Below, one piece after another: positions 35,905-45,105 of a stretch of DNA of 64,000 nt. The DNA lies in contig NZ_CP155074.1 of NCBI RefSeq assembly GCF_039621805.1, positions 2,046,001 to 2,110,000 of the forward strand. Reading direction: 5' to 3'. The notes under the pieces were generated by a model. That model had not been told where the DNA came from. It did not search any database and saw only the letters and a list, made by a program, of their open reading frames with translations. The position numbers were made by a program, and so were the translations under genes. How positions within the stretch are numbered: position 1 is the stretch's first letter; each line of letters starts with the position of its first letter. Source of the DNA: Paraburkholderia sp. PREW-6R. GTDB taxonomy: Bacteria > Pseudomonadota > Gammaproteobacteria > Burkholderiales > Burkholderiaceae.

Positions 35905-36486
35905 TTGACACTTTCGCAGCGTTCCGGCGCCGATCCGCTGACGTCGCACTTCACGGCGATGGCGCGCAATAACGCGTGGTCGAACCTGCGTCTCTACCGC
36001 GCGTGCCTGACGCTGAGCGATGACGACTTCGCCGCGCGCAGAGTCAGCTTCTTTCCGTCGCTTCAACTCACGCTCAACCATATCCTGCTGGTAGACCGCT
36101 ACTACTTCGACGCGCTGACCGCGGGCGGCGCAGGTCTCACCATTTTCGACAATGAACTGCCCTATCCCCGCGCAGCGGATCTGTGGGATGCACAGGCGCG
36201 GAGCGACGAGCAACTGCTCGCCTTCTGTGCATCGCTGACCGGCGCGGATTTACAACGCGAGGCGCGGATCGATCGCGGTCCGTCGGTTGGGGTCCAGCGG
36301 GAGACGGTCGGTTGCGTGCTGCCGCATGTATTCGTCCACCAGATTCATCACCGCGGGCAGGCTCACGCGATGTTGAGCGGCACACCGGCCGCGCCGCCGC
36401 AGCTGGACGAATTTTTCCTCGACGCCGACGCCCCGCTGCGCGCCGCCGAACTGCGCTCGCTCGACAGCCGGCGGCCGACGCGTTAG
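35905..36486 (+). CDS. DinB family putative metalloenzyme
   Basis: 193-residue four-helix bundle of the DinB/YfiT superfamily. It contains the metal-binding His of LQLTLNHILLVDRYYFDAL (about 40-58) and the HVFVHQIHHRGQAHAML segment, giving the three-His site. Start TTG 35905 has GGAG six bases upstream, and the strong terminator just before makes an upstream extension unlikely. Such proteins often act as thiol-dependent transferases or are stress-inducible; substrate unknown. It is a single gene. Confidence 0.8.
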   Translation: MTLSQRSGADPLTSHFTAMARNNAWSNLRLYRACLTLSDDDFAARRVSFFPSLQLTLNHILLVDRYYFDALTAGGAGLTIFDNELPYPRAADLWDAQARSDEQLLAFCASLTGADLQREARIDRGPSVGVQRETVGCVLPHVFVHQIHHRGQAHAMLSGTPAAPPQLDEFFLDADAPLRAAELRSLDSRRPTR

Positions 36487-36799
36487 CGCGTGATCGGGCT
36501 TGCGTGTCGCCCGGCGCTTAACCCCGATGCGCGTCACCAGCATGACAGCGGGCGAGAACGCTTGCGCCGGCTTGGGGCATGAAAAATGCATCTCTGGTTT
36601 GCCGGAGTCGCGTTAAACTGGTTGAGAAAGCAGACACCGCGGCGGGCGACGCCCGCGCGTCGTACGAGGCGCGGCGCGAGTAAGGCAGGCAGGCGCGGGT
36701 GAACCGCCGGGAAAAGCGAAGCGTCAGCTTGGCGCGACAGACGGCGCACCCTCCTGCCCGTACAATGGTTCGATCAACAACGGATTAAGGACAACTTCG
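36487..36799. other. Intergenic region, no gene seen
   Basis: About 310 bases before the 83-residue gene. A 71-codon frame on the minus strand (36534-36749) is Arg/Ala-rich and looks like an antisense by-product of GC bias. Nothing else was noticed. Confidence 0.35.
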
Positions 36800-37051
36800 A
36801 TGCGCACTACCGGGTCCTCCGGGTCAATGGCCCTGCTCACCGAATACGACGACGCAACGTCGCGCGAACTTCGCTCGCTGCGCCTCGAATCGACAGAAGA
36901 CGGCAAAGGCATTCTTTTGATCGAAGTCGATGAACGCAAGCCTGGTATACACCGCGAAGTGCGCTATGAAATCACGCCGGCTGAATTGATTGCCGCGATT
37001 CGCGCGCACGGCGCCGAGTTGCCGGGCGAGCAGCATAATCATCGTCAATAG
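36800..37051 (+). CDS. Hypothetical 83-residue protein
   Basis: The sequence is MRTTGSSGSMALLTEYDDAT followed by SRELRSLRLESTEDGKGILLIEVDERKPGIHREVRYEITPAEL and a short helical tail. It looks like a small beta-rich domain and a C-terminal helix. ATG 36800 has AAGGA eight bases upstream. Not assigned to a family by me; composition is that of a real gene. Confidence 0.7.
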   Translation: MRTTGSSGSMALLTEYDDATSRELRSLRLESTEDGKGILLIEVDERKPGIHREVRYEITPAELIAAIRAHGAELPGEQHNHRQ

Positions 37052-37433
37052 AGCGGGCCGCATGGCATAGCGCTTCGGCGTTTATGCCACGCGCAGCTCC
37101 AATCTGCTTCACGTTGCGTCACGCGTTGCTTTCTATATGGTATGAAAATCGTGGCCGGATCAGCCGATCCGGCCACCATAGCGAAACCGGGTCGCGCATG
37201 TTCTCCGCGCCCGCTGGTGCAATACAGCGCGTCACCGCTTTCGCCTGATTTTCCTGGGCTGGCACTCAGCGCCTTTGATCAACTTTTCGCACGTAGTCAT
37301 CGTGCGCCTGGCACCCGAATAATGGATACGACTTCACGGCGTTTGCACGTCGCGAAAATGCGTCCATAATCCTTGCATTCTCCTGCGCTTTTCCCTACTG
37401 CGCCGCGCCCGAAAGGGCGGCGGATGTAAGCCA
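37052..37433. other. Intergenic region with a perfect hairpin
   Basis: About 380 bases before the DedA gene. It contains the perfect stem at 37151-37176. A frame at 37142-37369 (plus) has no ribosome-binding site or family resemblance and is not called. Confidence 0.45.
37151..37176. repeat. Perfect 11-bp inverted repeat (hairpin)
   Basis: GTGGCCGGATC, loop AGCC, GATCCGGCCAC, with no mismatch. It lies 99 bp after the stop of the preceding gene. There is no T-run on the plus strand; on the minus strand GATTTTCATA follows. It may be an mRNA-end structure. Confidence 0.7.
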
Positions 37434-38426
37434 ATGCTACATGATCTTGTCGAGCAATATGGGCCGGCGCTCGTGTTCGCCAATGTGCTGGCCGCCTCGC
37501 TCGGGCTTCCGGTTCCGGCATTGCCGTCGCTGGTGCTGTTCGGCGCAATGGCGGCCATGCATCCGGGGTCGGTGGGCACCCAGTTGGCGCCGGTGCTGAT
37601 CCTGTCGATATTCGCCACGCTGATCGGCGATAGCGCATGGTATCTGGCCGGACGCATTTACGGCGGGAACACGTTGAAAGCGATTTGCCGCCTGTCGCTC
37701 TCGCGTGACACCTGTGTCAAGAAGACCGAACGCTTTTTTGGGCGCTGGGGTGTGCGGGTGCTCGCCGTGGCAAAGTTCGTCCCGGGGCTGTCGATTGTGT
37801 CGATTCCGATGGCAGGCGCAATGGGCACGCGTTATCGCACGTTCCTCACGTACGACGGCATCGGCGCGGCACTCTGGTCCGGCACCGGCCTGATCGTCGG
37901 CGCGCTGTTTGCGCAGCAGATCGACATGATGTTCGCCATCGCCGGCCGGCTTGGCCGCACGGCTGGCCTCGTGGTCGTCGGGCTGCTGCTGGTGTATGCG
38001 GCTTACCGCTGGTATCGCCGTCGGCAGCTGATTTCGAAACTCGCGTCCGCGCGTATCGAAGTCGACGAACTCGCCGCGCTCGTCGCCGCCGGCAAGACGC
38101 CGGTTCTTTTCGACATCCGCTCGCAGGAAAAGCGCAAGCTCGATCCGTGGGTGATTCCCGGCTCGCAATTCGCCGATGAGCGGCAACTCGACGAGATCGT
38201 GGCAACCTATCCGCACGATCAGAAGTTAGTGATCTACTGTTCATGCCCGAATGAGATTTCCGCGGCGTGGATGGCCAAGCAACTGAACGAAGCCGGCTTC
38301 GCCGATGTGCTCCCCTTGCGCGGCGGCATGGAAGCCTGGCGCGACTCGGGCAAGCCGGTGGACGCGCTGCCCGAGATGCCGCCGCCAGTCGTCGCGGTCG
38401 AGGACGCCGCGCCGAAGGCCATATAG
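37434..38426 (+). CDS. DedA family membrane protein fused to a rhodanese domain
   Basis: 330 residues. Residues 1-195 form the DedA/SNARE-associated domain, with GLPVPALPSLVLFGAMA, GDSAWYLAGRIYGG, FFGRWGVRVLAVAKFVPGLSIVSIPMAG (family signature) and about five membrane segments. Residues 205-315 form a cytoplasmic rhodanese with LFDIRSQEKRKLDPWVIPGS and the active-site region IYCSCPNEISAAW; Cys269 is the likely catalytic cysteine and Cys271 lies next to it. DedA proteins act in membrane lipid flipping and proton-motive-force homeostasis; a tethered rhodanese suggests sulfur or redox sensing. The next gene, a TrxR-like fusion, follows by 98 bp. Confidence 0.88.
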   Translation: MLHDLVEQYGPALVFANVLAASLGLPVPALPSLVLFGAMAAMHPGSVGTQLAPVLILSIFATLIGDSAWYLAGRIYGGNTLKAICRLSLSRDTCVKKTERFFGRWGVRVLAVAKFVPGLSIVSIPMAGAMGTRYRTFLTYDGIGAALWSGTGLIVGALFAQQIDMMFAIAGRLGRTAGLVVVGLLLVYAAYRWYRRRQLISKLASARIEVDELAALVAAGKTPVLFDIRSQEKRKLDPWVIPGSQFADERQLDEIVATYPHDQKLVIYCSCPNEISAAWMAKQLNEAGFADVLPLRGGMEAWRDSGKPVDALPEMPPPVVAVEDAAPKAI

Positions 38427-38524
38427 CGCAGCGGCGCATCCTGACGCGCGCCTCGCGCGCCGCGCCGCTTCGCGTGCCATTCGATCAGTCTCGATCAATC
38501 AATGAACACCGAAGGAGCGGTTCG

Positions 38525-40249
38525 ATGCTTTCGACTCAAGAACCTGAAGCACCCGAAACCCAGCAGCAGGAGGTCGTGGCCGACGCGCCGTTCTCGTCGC
38601 TCGCCACGCGTATGCATCAGATGTTCCCCACGCTCACGTGCGCGGAGATTGATCGTCTGCGCCCTTTTGGCGAAGTGGGCCACTGGGACGCAGGCGAGCT
38701 ACTGTTTGAAACCGGTTACACCGGACCCGGCATGTTCGTCATTCTCGAAGGACGCGTGAAGGTTTATCAGCGCGACGGCATCGGCCGTGAAGTGATGATT
38801 GGCGAACACGGCGTGGGGAAATTCCTGGCCGAAGTCGGGCAACTGTCGGGGCGCCCGGCGCTGGTCAACGGAATGGCGCTCGACGCGGTGGATGCACTGC
38901 TGATCCCGCCGGAACGTCTGCGTGCATTGATCGTCGCCGAGGCCGAACTCGGTGAGCGGATCATGCGCGCGCTGATTCTGCGGCGCGTATCGCTGATCGA
39001 AAAAGGTGCGGGCGGCCCGATCCTGATCGGCAATAGCAGCGATTCGCGGCTCGTGATGCTACAAGGGTTCCTGTCGCGCAACAGCCATCCGCATTCCGTG
39101 ATCGACGAACGCGACGAAGACGCGCTGCGTCTGATCGAGCAGTTCGCGGCGCAAAAAGAAGACATGCCCCTCGTCATCTGCCCGGACGGCACGGTGCTGC
39201 GTCACCCGAGCATGCCCGAACTGGCTACGTGCCTCGGCCTGCTGCCCGACCTCAACGACTCGCATGTGTACGACGTGGCGATCGTCGGCGCGGGCCCGGC
39301 AGGCCTGGCCACCGCGGTGTATGCGGCGTCGGAGGGTCTTTCGGTCATCGTGCTGGATAGCCGGGCGCCTGGCGGCCAGGCGGGCGCCAGTTCGCGGATC
39401 GAAAACTATCTTGGCTTTCCGACCGGCATCTCCGGCCAGGCATTGGCGGGCCGTGCGTTCGTGCAGGCGCAGAAGTTCGGCGCTCACGTCGCAATTCCGG
39501 TCAACGTGAAACGGCTGCACTGCGATACGTCGCCGCATCGGCTGGAACTGAAGTGCGGCGGCCACATTTCGGCACGTGCAATCGTGATTGCGAGCGGTGC
39601 GGTGTACCGGCGCCCCGCGCTGGAAGGGCTCGATCGTTTCGACGGTCGCGGCGTCTACTACTGGGCGTCGCCGGTCGAAGCCAAACTGTGCAAGCGCCAG
39701 GAGATCGTGCTGGTGGGCGGCGGCAATTCGGCCGGCCAGGCCATCGTCTATCTGGCGACACATGCCGCCAAGGTGCACGTGCTGATCCGCCGCAGCGGCT
39801 TCGAGGCGACCATGTCGCGCTATCTGATCGATCGTATCCGCTCGCTGCCGAATGTATGCGTGCATCCGAATTCGGAAATCGGCCGGCTGGAAGCGGACGA
39901 AAGCGGGCTGTCGTCGGTCGGGCTGAAGGAGCCGTTGCCCGACGGCACCGATCATTTCGACACGCGGCATCTGTTCCTCTTCACCGGCGCGGATCCGAAC
40001 ACCGACTGGCTGCGTACCTGTGGCGTCGAACTCGACGAGAAGGGTTTCGTGCTGACCGGCACCCGCGCCGACGGCATTTCCGCCTGCGATCTCGCGACCA
40101 CGGTGGAGGGCGTGTACGCGATCGGCGACGCGCGCGCCGGCTCGACAAAACGCGTGGCCGCCGCGGTTGGCGAAGGAGCGGCCGTCGTCGCGCAGATTCA
40201 CCAGCTGCTGGCCGTTTCGGCGGGCGAAGCCGTCGCTCTGGGCGCGTGA
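38525..40249 (+). CDS. cNMP-binding / thioredoxin-like / thioredoxin-reductase-like FAD protein
   Basis: 574 residues. A cyclic-nucleotide-binding-like domain at about 35-160 includes AGELLFETGYTGPGMFVILEGRV. Then comes a Trx-fold segment at about 172-240 (MLQGFLSRNSHPHSVIDER, MPLVICPDGTVLRHPS) lacking CxxC. The class II FAD reductase runs from about 250 with GAGPAG, GGGNSAGQA and IGDARAGSTKRVAAAVGEGAAV. The usual CATC active-site motif of thioredoxin reductase is replaced by YWASPVEAKLC, so electron transfer must differ. The start 38525 has AAGGAG upstream. Likely co-expressed with the DedA-rhodanese gene; substrate unknown. Confidence 0.87.
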   Translation: MLSTQEPEAPETQQQEVVADAPFSSLATRMHQMFPTLTCAEIDRLRPFGEVGHWDAGELLFETGYTGPGMFVILEGRVKVYQRDGIGREVMIGEHGVGKFLAEVGQLSGRPALVNGMALDAVDALLIPPERLRALIVAEAELGERIMRALILRRVSLIEKGAGGPILIGNSSDSRLVMLQGFLSRNSHPHSVIDERDEDALRLIEQFAAQKEDMPLVICPDGTVLRHPSMPELATCLGLLPDLNDSHVYDVAIVGAGPAGLATAVYAASEGLSVIVLDSRAPGGQAGASSRIENYLGFPTGISGQALAGRAFVQAQKFGAHVAIPVNVKRLHCDTSPHRLELKCGGHISARAIVIASGAVYRRPALEGLDRFDGRGVYYWASPVEAKLCKRQEIVLVGGGNSAGQAIVYLATHAAKVHVLIRRSGFEATMSRYLIDRIRSLPNVCVHPNSEIGRLEADESGLSSVGLKEPLPDGTDHFDTRHLFLFTGADPNTDWLRTCGVELDEKGFVLTGTRADGISACDLATTVEGVYAIGDARAGSTKRVAAAVGEGAAVVAQIHQLLAVSAGEAVALGA

Positions 40250-40417
40250 GCAGGTGCGCACGTGCGATTGAATGCGGCGGCGCCGCCTCTGACGGCCGCC
40301 GCCGGGTAATCCTTCGTTACAGACGCCTTCAACTCGTTGCACCTGTGCTGCTTTCTGTCTCGTAAGATCGTCGTCAGCCATTCGACAGCGAATGGCCTGC
40401 TCTTACAGGAGACACGC

Positions 40418-40684
40418 ATGCTCAAACGCGCGATCGTTTTCGCCGCCTTCGGCCTGGCCGCCGCCAGCGTTTCCAACGTTGCGCTAGCGCGGGTGAATGT
40501 CGGCGTATATGTCGGCACGCCTGGCCCGGTCTACGCCGCGCCGCCCGTTTATGCGCCGCCGCCCGTCGTCTACGCGCCGCAACCGGGATACGGTTACCGC
40601 GACGATGGCTACCGCGGCCGCCGCTGGCACCACGATCATTGGCGTCATCGTGGCTGGGAACGTCACCACGGCAGGGGGTGGTAA
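40418..40684 (+). CDS. Small exported Pro/Tyr/His-rich protein
   Basis: 88-residue protein with a signal peptide (LKRAIVFAAFGLAAASVSNVA, cleavage after ALA). The short mature part is built from VYAPPPVV-type repeats and ends in a His/Arg/Trp-rich tail (RRWHHDHWRHRGW). CAGGAG precedes ATG 40418. It looks like a periplasmic low-complexity protein, perhaps metal- or envelope-associated. The architecture parallels the gene at 9692. Function unknown. Confidence 0.75.
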   Translation: MLKRAIVFAAFGLAAASVSNVALARVNVGVYVGTPGPVYAAPPVYAPPPVVYAPQPGYGYRDDGYRGRRWHHDHWRHRGWERHHGRGW

Positions 40685-40817
40685 CGCAACACGCCAACAG
40701 GCTCCCGGAGCCCGCGCTGTTCGAGCGCGTCAGTCACGCTACCGTAGCGTCCGCTAATTCCGGCAGCCCTTGGCCTTTCATGGCCGCGCCCGTCACAGTC
40801 ACTTCACACAGGAAGCC

Positions 40818-41075
40818 GTGACCGACGCTCACGTGAAGACGCTAGCACGCTGCGCAGCACGCACGGTGCACCTGGCCACGCAAAGCCCGCTGACGCCGCC
40901 TCGTCGCTAAGCCGTGAATGCCGACGTGCTCGACGCGATTCGCCGCATCGCGCAACTGTAGGTCGACACCATTCACGTAGTCGCGCGCAGCCCGTACCTG
41001 GTGCTGTTCAGACGGATTGGCGCGCATCCACAACAATGGCTGGACGAGCATCTCGCGCGAGGCGGAGTGGCTTGA
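40818..41075 (+). pseudogene. Possible decayed gene with two in-frame stops
   Basis: From GTG 40818 a frame of 85 codons reads sensibly (for example DAHVKTLARCAARTVHLATQ, ADVLDAIRRIAQL, VDTIHVVARSPYLVLFRRIG, HPQQWLDEHLARGGVA) but contains a TAA and a TAG. All three segments stay in the same frame, as expected for a recently inactivated gene. The parental family is not recognised. Confidence 0.35.
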
Positions 41076-41156
41076 CGCGCTGAACGTGAACTACGACGCG
41101 CGAGCGTAAAGGCGCGACGGCGGTAAGCGCTCCTGCTCCGTCGACGCCAACGACGC

Positions 41157-41437
41157 TCAGTGGAACGCCACGCACCCCAGCGACAACGAAAAGATACCCA
41201 GCACGATCGATCCGCCGCGTTGCGCTTTGGCGGGATTCGCGCGGCTCCCGTCAGAACGCGTCCCGACACTGGAATGGACACGAGGTAGCCGCTGAGTCCG
41301 ACGGCGATCAGCGGCAGGAAGCGCCGCACGTCCTGGCGCAAACCGGCCGCAGCAGGCGGCGTTTGGGTAGGCCCCGGCGAGATCAGAACGACGACGATGC
41401 CGCCAGAGAGCAAGCCGGCAACGGACGCGGACAGCAT
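41157..41437 (-). pseudogene. Remnant of a LysE family amino-acid exporter
   Basis: One minus-strand frame gives a typical LysE N-terminus (LLSGGIVVVLISPGPTQTP, RRFLPLIAVGLSGYLVSIPV). A second frame gives a LysE-like end (KAQRGGSIVLGIFSLSLGCV). The middle of about 110 residues is missing and the two parts are in different frames. A full LysE protein has about 205 residues, so this is a deletion plus frameshift remnant. Confidence 0.6.
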
Positions 41438-41506
41438 GAAAAAAGCGCAGTACTGGAAACGGTGCGCGTTGTAACACAGCGCGTGAACCGAGAAATTCCG
41501 CCGACG

Positions 41507-41764
41507 CTAGTGGTCCAGTTTCGCCCGCAACTCGCGTGCGGCTTCGAGCAGTCCCTGATAGCCCGAACGGGCATGCTCGGGCAGATCAGGATCACCGACA
41601 AACGCGCCGAGCGTTTCGATCAGGCTGTACAGAATGCCTTTGGCGGCACCGGATGCAATACCGCCCGACGACACCTGCTGATCGACGTGAGTCAGCGCCG
41701 CGTCGAGATGCTCGAGGTCGGGCCGGTCGCCCGTGGAAGGCTTAGGCGTTACGTCTTGCGTCAT
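41507..41764 (-). CDS. Hypothetical 85-residue protein
   Basis: Starts MTQDVTPKPSTGDRPDLEHL and contains ALTHVDQQVSSGGIASGAAKGILYSLIETL and ARSGYQGLLEAARELRAKLDH. An N-terminal disordered part followed by two or three helices is likely. ATG 41764 has a weak AGG upstream. No family recognised; composition and length suggest a real gene. Confidence 0.65.
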   Translation of the reverse strand: MTQDVTPKPSTGDRPDLEHLDAALTHVDQQVSSGGIASGAAKGILYSLIETLGAFVGDPDLPEHARSGYQGLLEAARELRAKLDH

Positions 41765-42059
41765 AAGAAACCTGCTCCGTTTGATGCAAATTGAAGCGCG
41801 CGGGTGCGCGTGGATGCGTGGGGTGCGTCGCGGCTCGATGGACGGTGACCCAGCCAGCCTTTCACGTTGTTATATACCGATCGGGCGGTGTCGTCTATTC
41901 GTGATCGGCTTGGCGGTGACCGGTGTCAGCACTTTATCCCCGCCCGCAATCCACGGGCTCGATCCCTTCGTCTGCATCACGCCTTACCATGACCACTTAC
42001 CAGTAGGCGGGTATCAGGCAAAGCGGCAGGCGCGGCGTCGTTGCAACGCCACCGCAAAA

Positions 42060-45000
42060 TCATCGCAACGCAAGAGCCAACACCCGCGCCACGTGGATCG
42101 CTTCCACACCCGCCCCATCATGAATCTGATGCCGGCAACTCGTGCCATCGGCGACCATGATCGTATTGCCGTCGATCTTGCGTACCGCCGGCAAGAGCGA
42201 CAACTCCGCCATGGCCTGCGAAGTCGCATAGTGCTCGGCCTCATAACCGAAGCTGCCAGCCATCCCGCAGCACGACGACTCGACAACAGATACCTTCAAC
42301 TCCGGAATCCACTTGAGCACGGTTTGCACGGGCGTGAACGCATCGAACGCTTTCTGATGACAATGCCCGTGGACGAGCGCCTGCTGCTTGCTCAAGGGTT
42401 TGAGCGTGAGTTGCAAACGGCCGGCCTCACGCTCGCGCACCAGGAATTCCTCGAAAAGAAAGGCCTGCGTGGAAAGCCGCTGCGCTTCATCCCCAAAGCC
42501 ATATTGCAGGAATTCGTCGCGTAACGAGAGCAGACAGGAAGGCTCCAGCCCAACGATCGGCACGCCGCGATCCACGAACGGTCGGAACAGGTCGAGCATG
42601 CGCCGCGCTTCCCGTTTCGCTTCATCGACGAGGCCGGCGGCGAGAAACGTGCGCCCGCAGCATACGGGCCGCTCGCCCCGCCGTGCATTCAAATGCACCG
42701 TGTAACCCGCTGCTTCGAGCACCTGCTGCGCGGCGCGCGCGTTGTCCGGTTCCATGTTGTTGTTGAACGTGTCGACAAACAACATCACCTCTTTCAGCGC
42801 GTTGCCCGAAGCCGGCTTCGTCTGCGCCGGCGCGTCGGAGAGAAACGACTTGCGAAATCGCGGCAATGTGCGCTCCGGCGCGAAACCCACGGCACGTTTG
42901 AACCACGCCGATACCACGGGGACGTTGTCAGCCAGCGCCATCAATCCCGGCATGCGGCTCGCGGTTGCCGCATAACGCGGCATGAAGGCCACCAGTCTGT
43001 CACGCAGACGCAGGCCATGCTGCTTCGCGCGTGCCGCTCGTGCTTCGATCTTGAACTTCGCCATATCGACGCCGGTCGGACAATCCCGCTTGCAGCCTTT
43101 GCATGACACACAGAGATCGAGCGTCTCCTTGACGTCGTCGCTGGCGAGTCCGGCCTCGCCGAGCTGTCCGGTTATCGCAAGCCGCAGCGTATTCGCCCGT
43201 CCTCGTGTGAGGTGCTGTTCGTCCTTTGTCACGCGATAACTCGGACACATCGTGCCAGCGTCGAACTTGCGGCAATGGCCGTTGTTATTGCACATCTCGA
43301 CGGCCTTCGCGAGACCGCCCGACAGATCGCTGCCGCTTCCCGGCAACGTCTCGACGCCCGTCAACGGATCGCGCTCCACATTCCATGCCGACCAGTCGAG
43401 CGCCGTGTCGATCTTGCGCTCCTGATAACCGGGAGCGAAACGGAAGTTGCGCGCGTCGTCCATTTTTGGCGGACGCACGATCTTGTCGGGATTGAAGCGG
43501 TTCTCCGGATCGAACAGCGCCTTGATCTCGCTAAACGCCTGGTTCAGGCGCGGCCCGTACTGCCATGCCACCCACTCGCCGCGACACAAACCGTCGCCAT
43601 GCTCGCCGGAATAGGCGCCTTTGTAGTCGCGCACCAACGCGGCGGCTTCTTCCGCAATGGCGCGCATCTTTTTCGCGCCGTCGCGCCGCATGTCGAGAAT
43701 CGGCCGCACGTGCAGCGTGCCGACGCTTGCGTGCGCATACCACGTGCCTTCCGTGCCGTGACGATGAAACACCTCGGTCAGACGGCTCGTGTATTCGGCG
43801 AGATGTTCGAGCGGCACCGCACAGTCTTCGATAAAGGACACCGGCTTGCCGTCGCCCTTCATGCTCATCATGATGTTCAGGCCGGCTTTGCGGACTTCCC
43901 ACAGCGCTTTCTGCGCGCCGGCGTCCGGCATTTCGACCACCGAGTCGGGCAAGCCGAGATCGGCCATCAATTCCGTGAGCTGCCTGAGCGACGCGAGTTG
44001 CGCATCACGGCTTTCGCCCGCGAACTCGACAAGCAGAATGGCTTCGGGCCTGCCGACGAGCGCCTTTTCGATCACCGGCCGGAATGCAGGATTGCTGATC
44101 GCCAGATCGATCATGGTCCGGTCGACCAGCTCCACCGCCACCGGTTTCAGCTTGACGATGTGCTGCGTAAGTTCCATCGCCTGCCAGAAAGTCGGAAAGT
44201 TGACCACGCCCAGCGTCTTATGCGCGGGCAGCGGCGCGAGCCTGAGCGTCAATTGCCGGCTGAACGCGAGCGTGCCCTCCGAGCCGACAAGCAGATGCGC
44301 GAGATTCGCCACGCCGTCATCGGTATAGGCGCGCGGGCTCCGACAATCGAACACGTCAATGTTGTAGCCCGCCACGCGACGCAATACCTTGGGCACGCGC
44401 GCCGCGATTTCGTCGCGCTCGCGTAACGCGATCTGCTTTACGCCTTCGACTAGCTGCTGCAGACGCGCGCCTTGCGGTGCGTCGCGCAATGAAGCGAAGC
44501 GCGCTTCGTTGCCATCGGCGAGAATCGCGTCGATCGCCTCGACGTTATGGACCATGTTGCCGTATTCGATCGAACGCGAGCCGCACGAATTGTTGCCCGC
44601 CATTCCGCCGATCGTGCACTGCGCCGCCGTTGAGACGTCCACGGGAAACCAGAGGCCGTGAGGTTTGAGCCACGCATTCAGATGATCCAGCACGACGCCG
44701 GGCTCCACCGTCACCGTGCGCGCGTCGGCATCGAAATCGACGATGTTGTTCAACCATTTGCTCGTGTCGATCACCAGCGCGTCGCCGACCGTCTGTCCGC
44801 ACTGGCTCGTTCCCGCGCCGCGCGCGAGCAGCGGCACCTTCTCGCTGCGCGCGATGTCCAGCGCAATGCGCAGATCGTCCTGATCGCGCGGCACGACTAC
44901 GCCGATCGGTGTGATCTGATAGATCGATGCATCGGTCGCATACCGGCCGCGGCTTGCCACATCGAACAGCACGTCGCCGCGCAGCGATTTGCGCAGATGC

Positions 45001-45083
45001 TGTGCCAGCGGGCTCGTCAGGCGCGCGGCGGACGGCACCAGATGGATCGGTTTGACGAGCAAAGTGGAAGTGGGGTTCGTCAT
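42060..45083 (-). CDS. YdiJ-like FAD-binding and [4Fe-4S] dehydrogenase (D-2-hydroxy acid type)
   Basis: 1007 residues. The FAD PCMH domain at about 50-270 has PLLARGAGTSQCGQTVGD and STAAQCTIGGMAGNNSCGSRS. A FAD-oxidase C domain at about 290-560 includes YAHASVGTLHVRPILD and SGEHGDGLCRGEW. The Fe-S part has CNNNGHCRKFDAGTMCPSYR and CVSCKGCKRDCPTG, and two CCG domains (PVCCGRTFLAAG, ESSCCGMAGSFG) complete it. It resembles E. coli YdiJ, a D-2-hydroxyglutarate dehydrogenase, and so probably oxidises a D-2-hydroxy acid in the cytoplasm or at the membrane. Last gene of the GntR-linked operon. Confidence 0.9.
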   Translation of the reverse strand: MTNPTSTLLVKPIHLVPSAARLTSPLAQHLRKSLRGDVLFDVASRGRYATDASIYQITPIGVVVPRDQDDLRIALDIARSEKVPLLARGAGTSQCGQTVGDALVIDTSKWLNNIVDFDADARTVTVEPGVVLDHLNAWLKPHGLWFPVDVSTAAQCTIGGMAGNNSCGSRSIEYGNMVHNVEAIDAILADGNEARFASLRDAPQGARLQQLVEGVKQIALRERDEIAARVPKVLRRVAGYNIDVFDCRSPRAYTDDGVANLAHLLVGSEGTLAFSRQLTLRLAPLPAHKTLGVVNFPTFWQAMELTQHIVKLKPVAVELVDRTMIDLAISNPAFRPVIEKALVGRPEAILLVEFAGESRDAQLASLRQLTELMADLGLPDSVVEMPDAGAQKALWEVRKAGLNIMMSMKGDGKPVSFIEDCAVPLEHLAEYTSRLTEVFHRHGTEGTWYAHASVGTLHVRPILDMRRDGAKKMRAIAEEAAALVRDYKGAYSGEHGDGLCRGEWVAWQYGPRLNQAFSEIKALFDPENRFNPDKIVRPPKMDDARNFRFAPGYQERKIDTALDWSAWNVERDPLTGVETLPGSGSDLSGGLAKAVEMCNNNGHCRKFDAGTMCPSYRVTKDEQHLTRGRANTLRLAITGQLGEAGLASDDVKETLDLCVSCKGCKRDCPTGVDMAKFKIEARAARAKQHGLRLRDRLVAFMPRYAATASRMPGLMALADNVPVVSAWFKRAVGFAPERTLPRFRKSFLSDAPAQTKPASGNALKEVMLFVDTFNNNMEPDNARAAQQVLEAAGYTVHLNARRGERPVCCGRTFLAAGLVDEAKREARRMLDLFRPFVDRGVPIVGLEPSCLLSLRDEFLQYGFGDEAQRLSTQAFLFEEFLVREREAGRLQLTLKPLSKQQALVHGHCHQKAFDAFTPVQTVLKWIPELKVSVVESSCCGMAGSFGYEAEHYATSQAMAELSLLPAVRKIDGNTIMVADGTSCRHQIHDGAGVEAIHVARVLALALR

Positions 45084-45105
45084 ATCGTCGGCCTGTCGAA
45101 AACGG

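Noticed and set aside
37142..37369. 75-codon frame before the DedA gene
   Set aside because: It starts inside a hairpin region, lacks a Shine-Dalgarno and has no family resemblance.
41733..42524. 263-codon plus-strand frame overlapping the YdiJ-like gene
   Set aside because: Most of it is antisense to the C-terminus of a clear Fe-S dehydrogenase and it has no domain.
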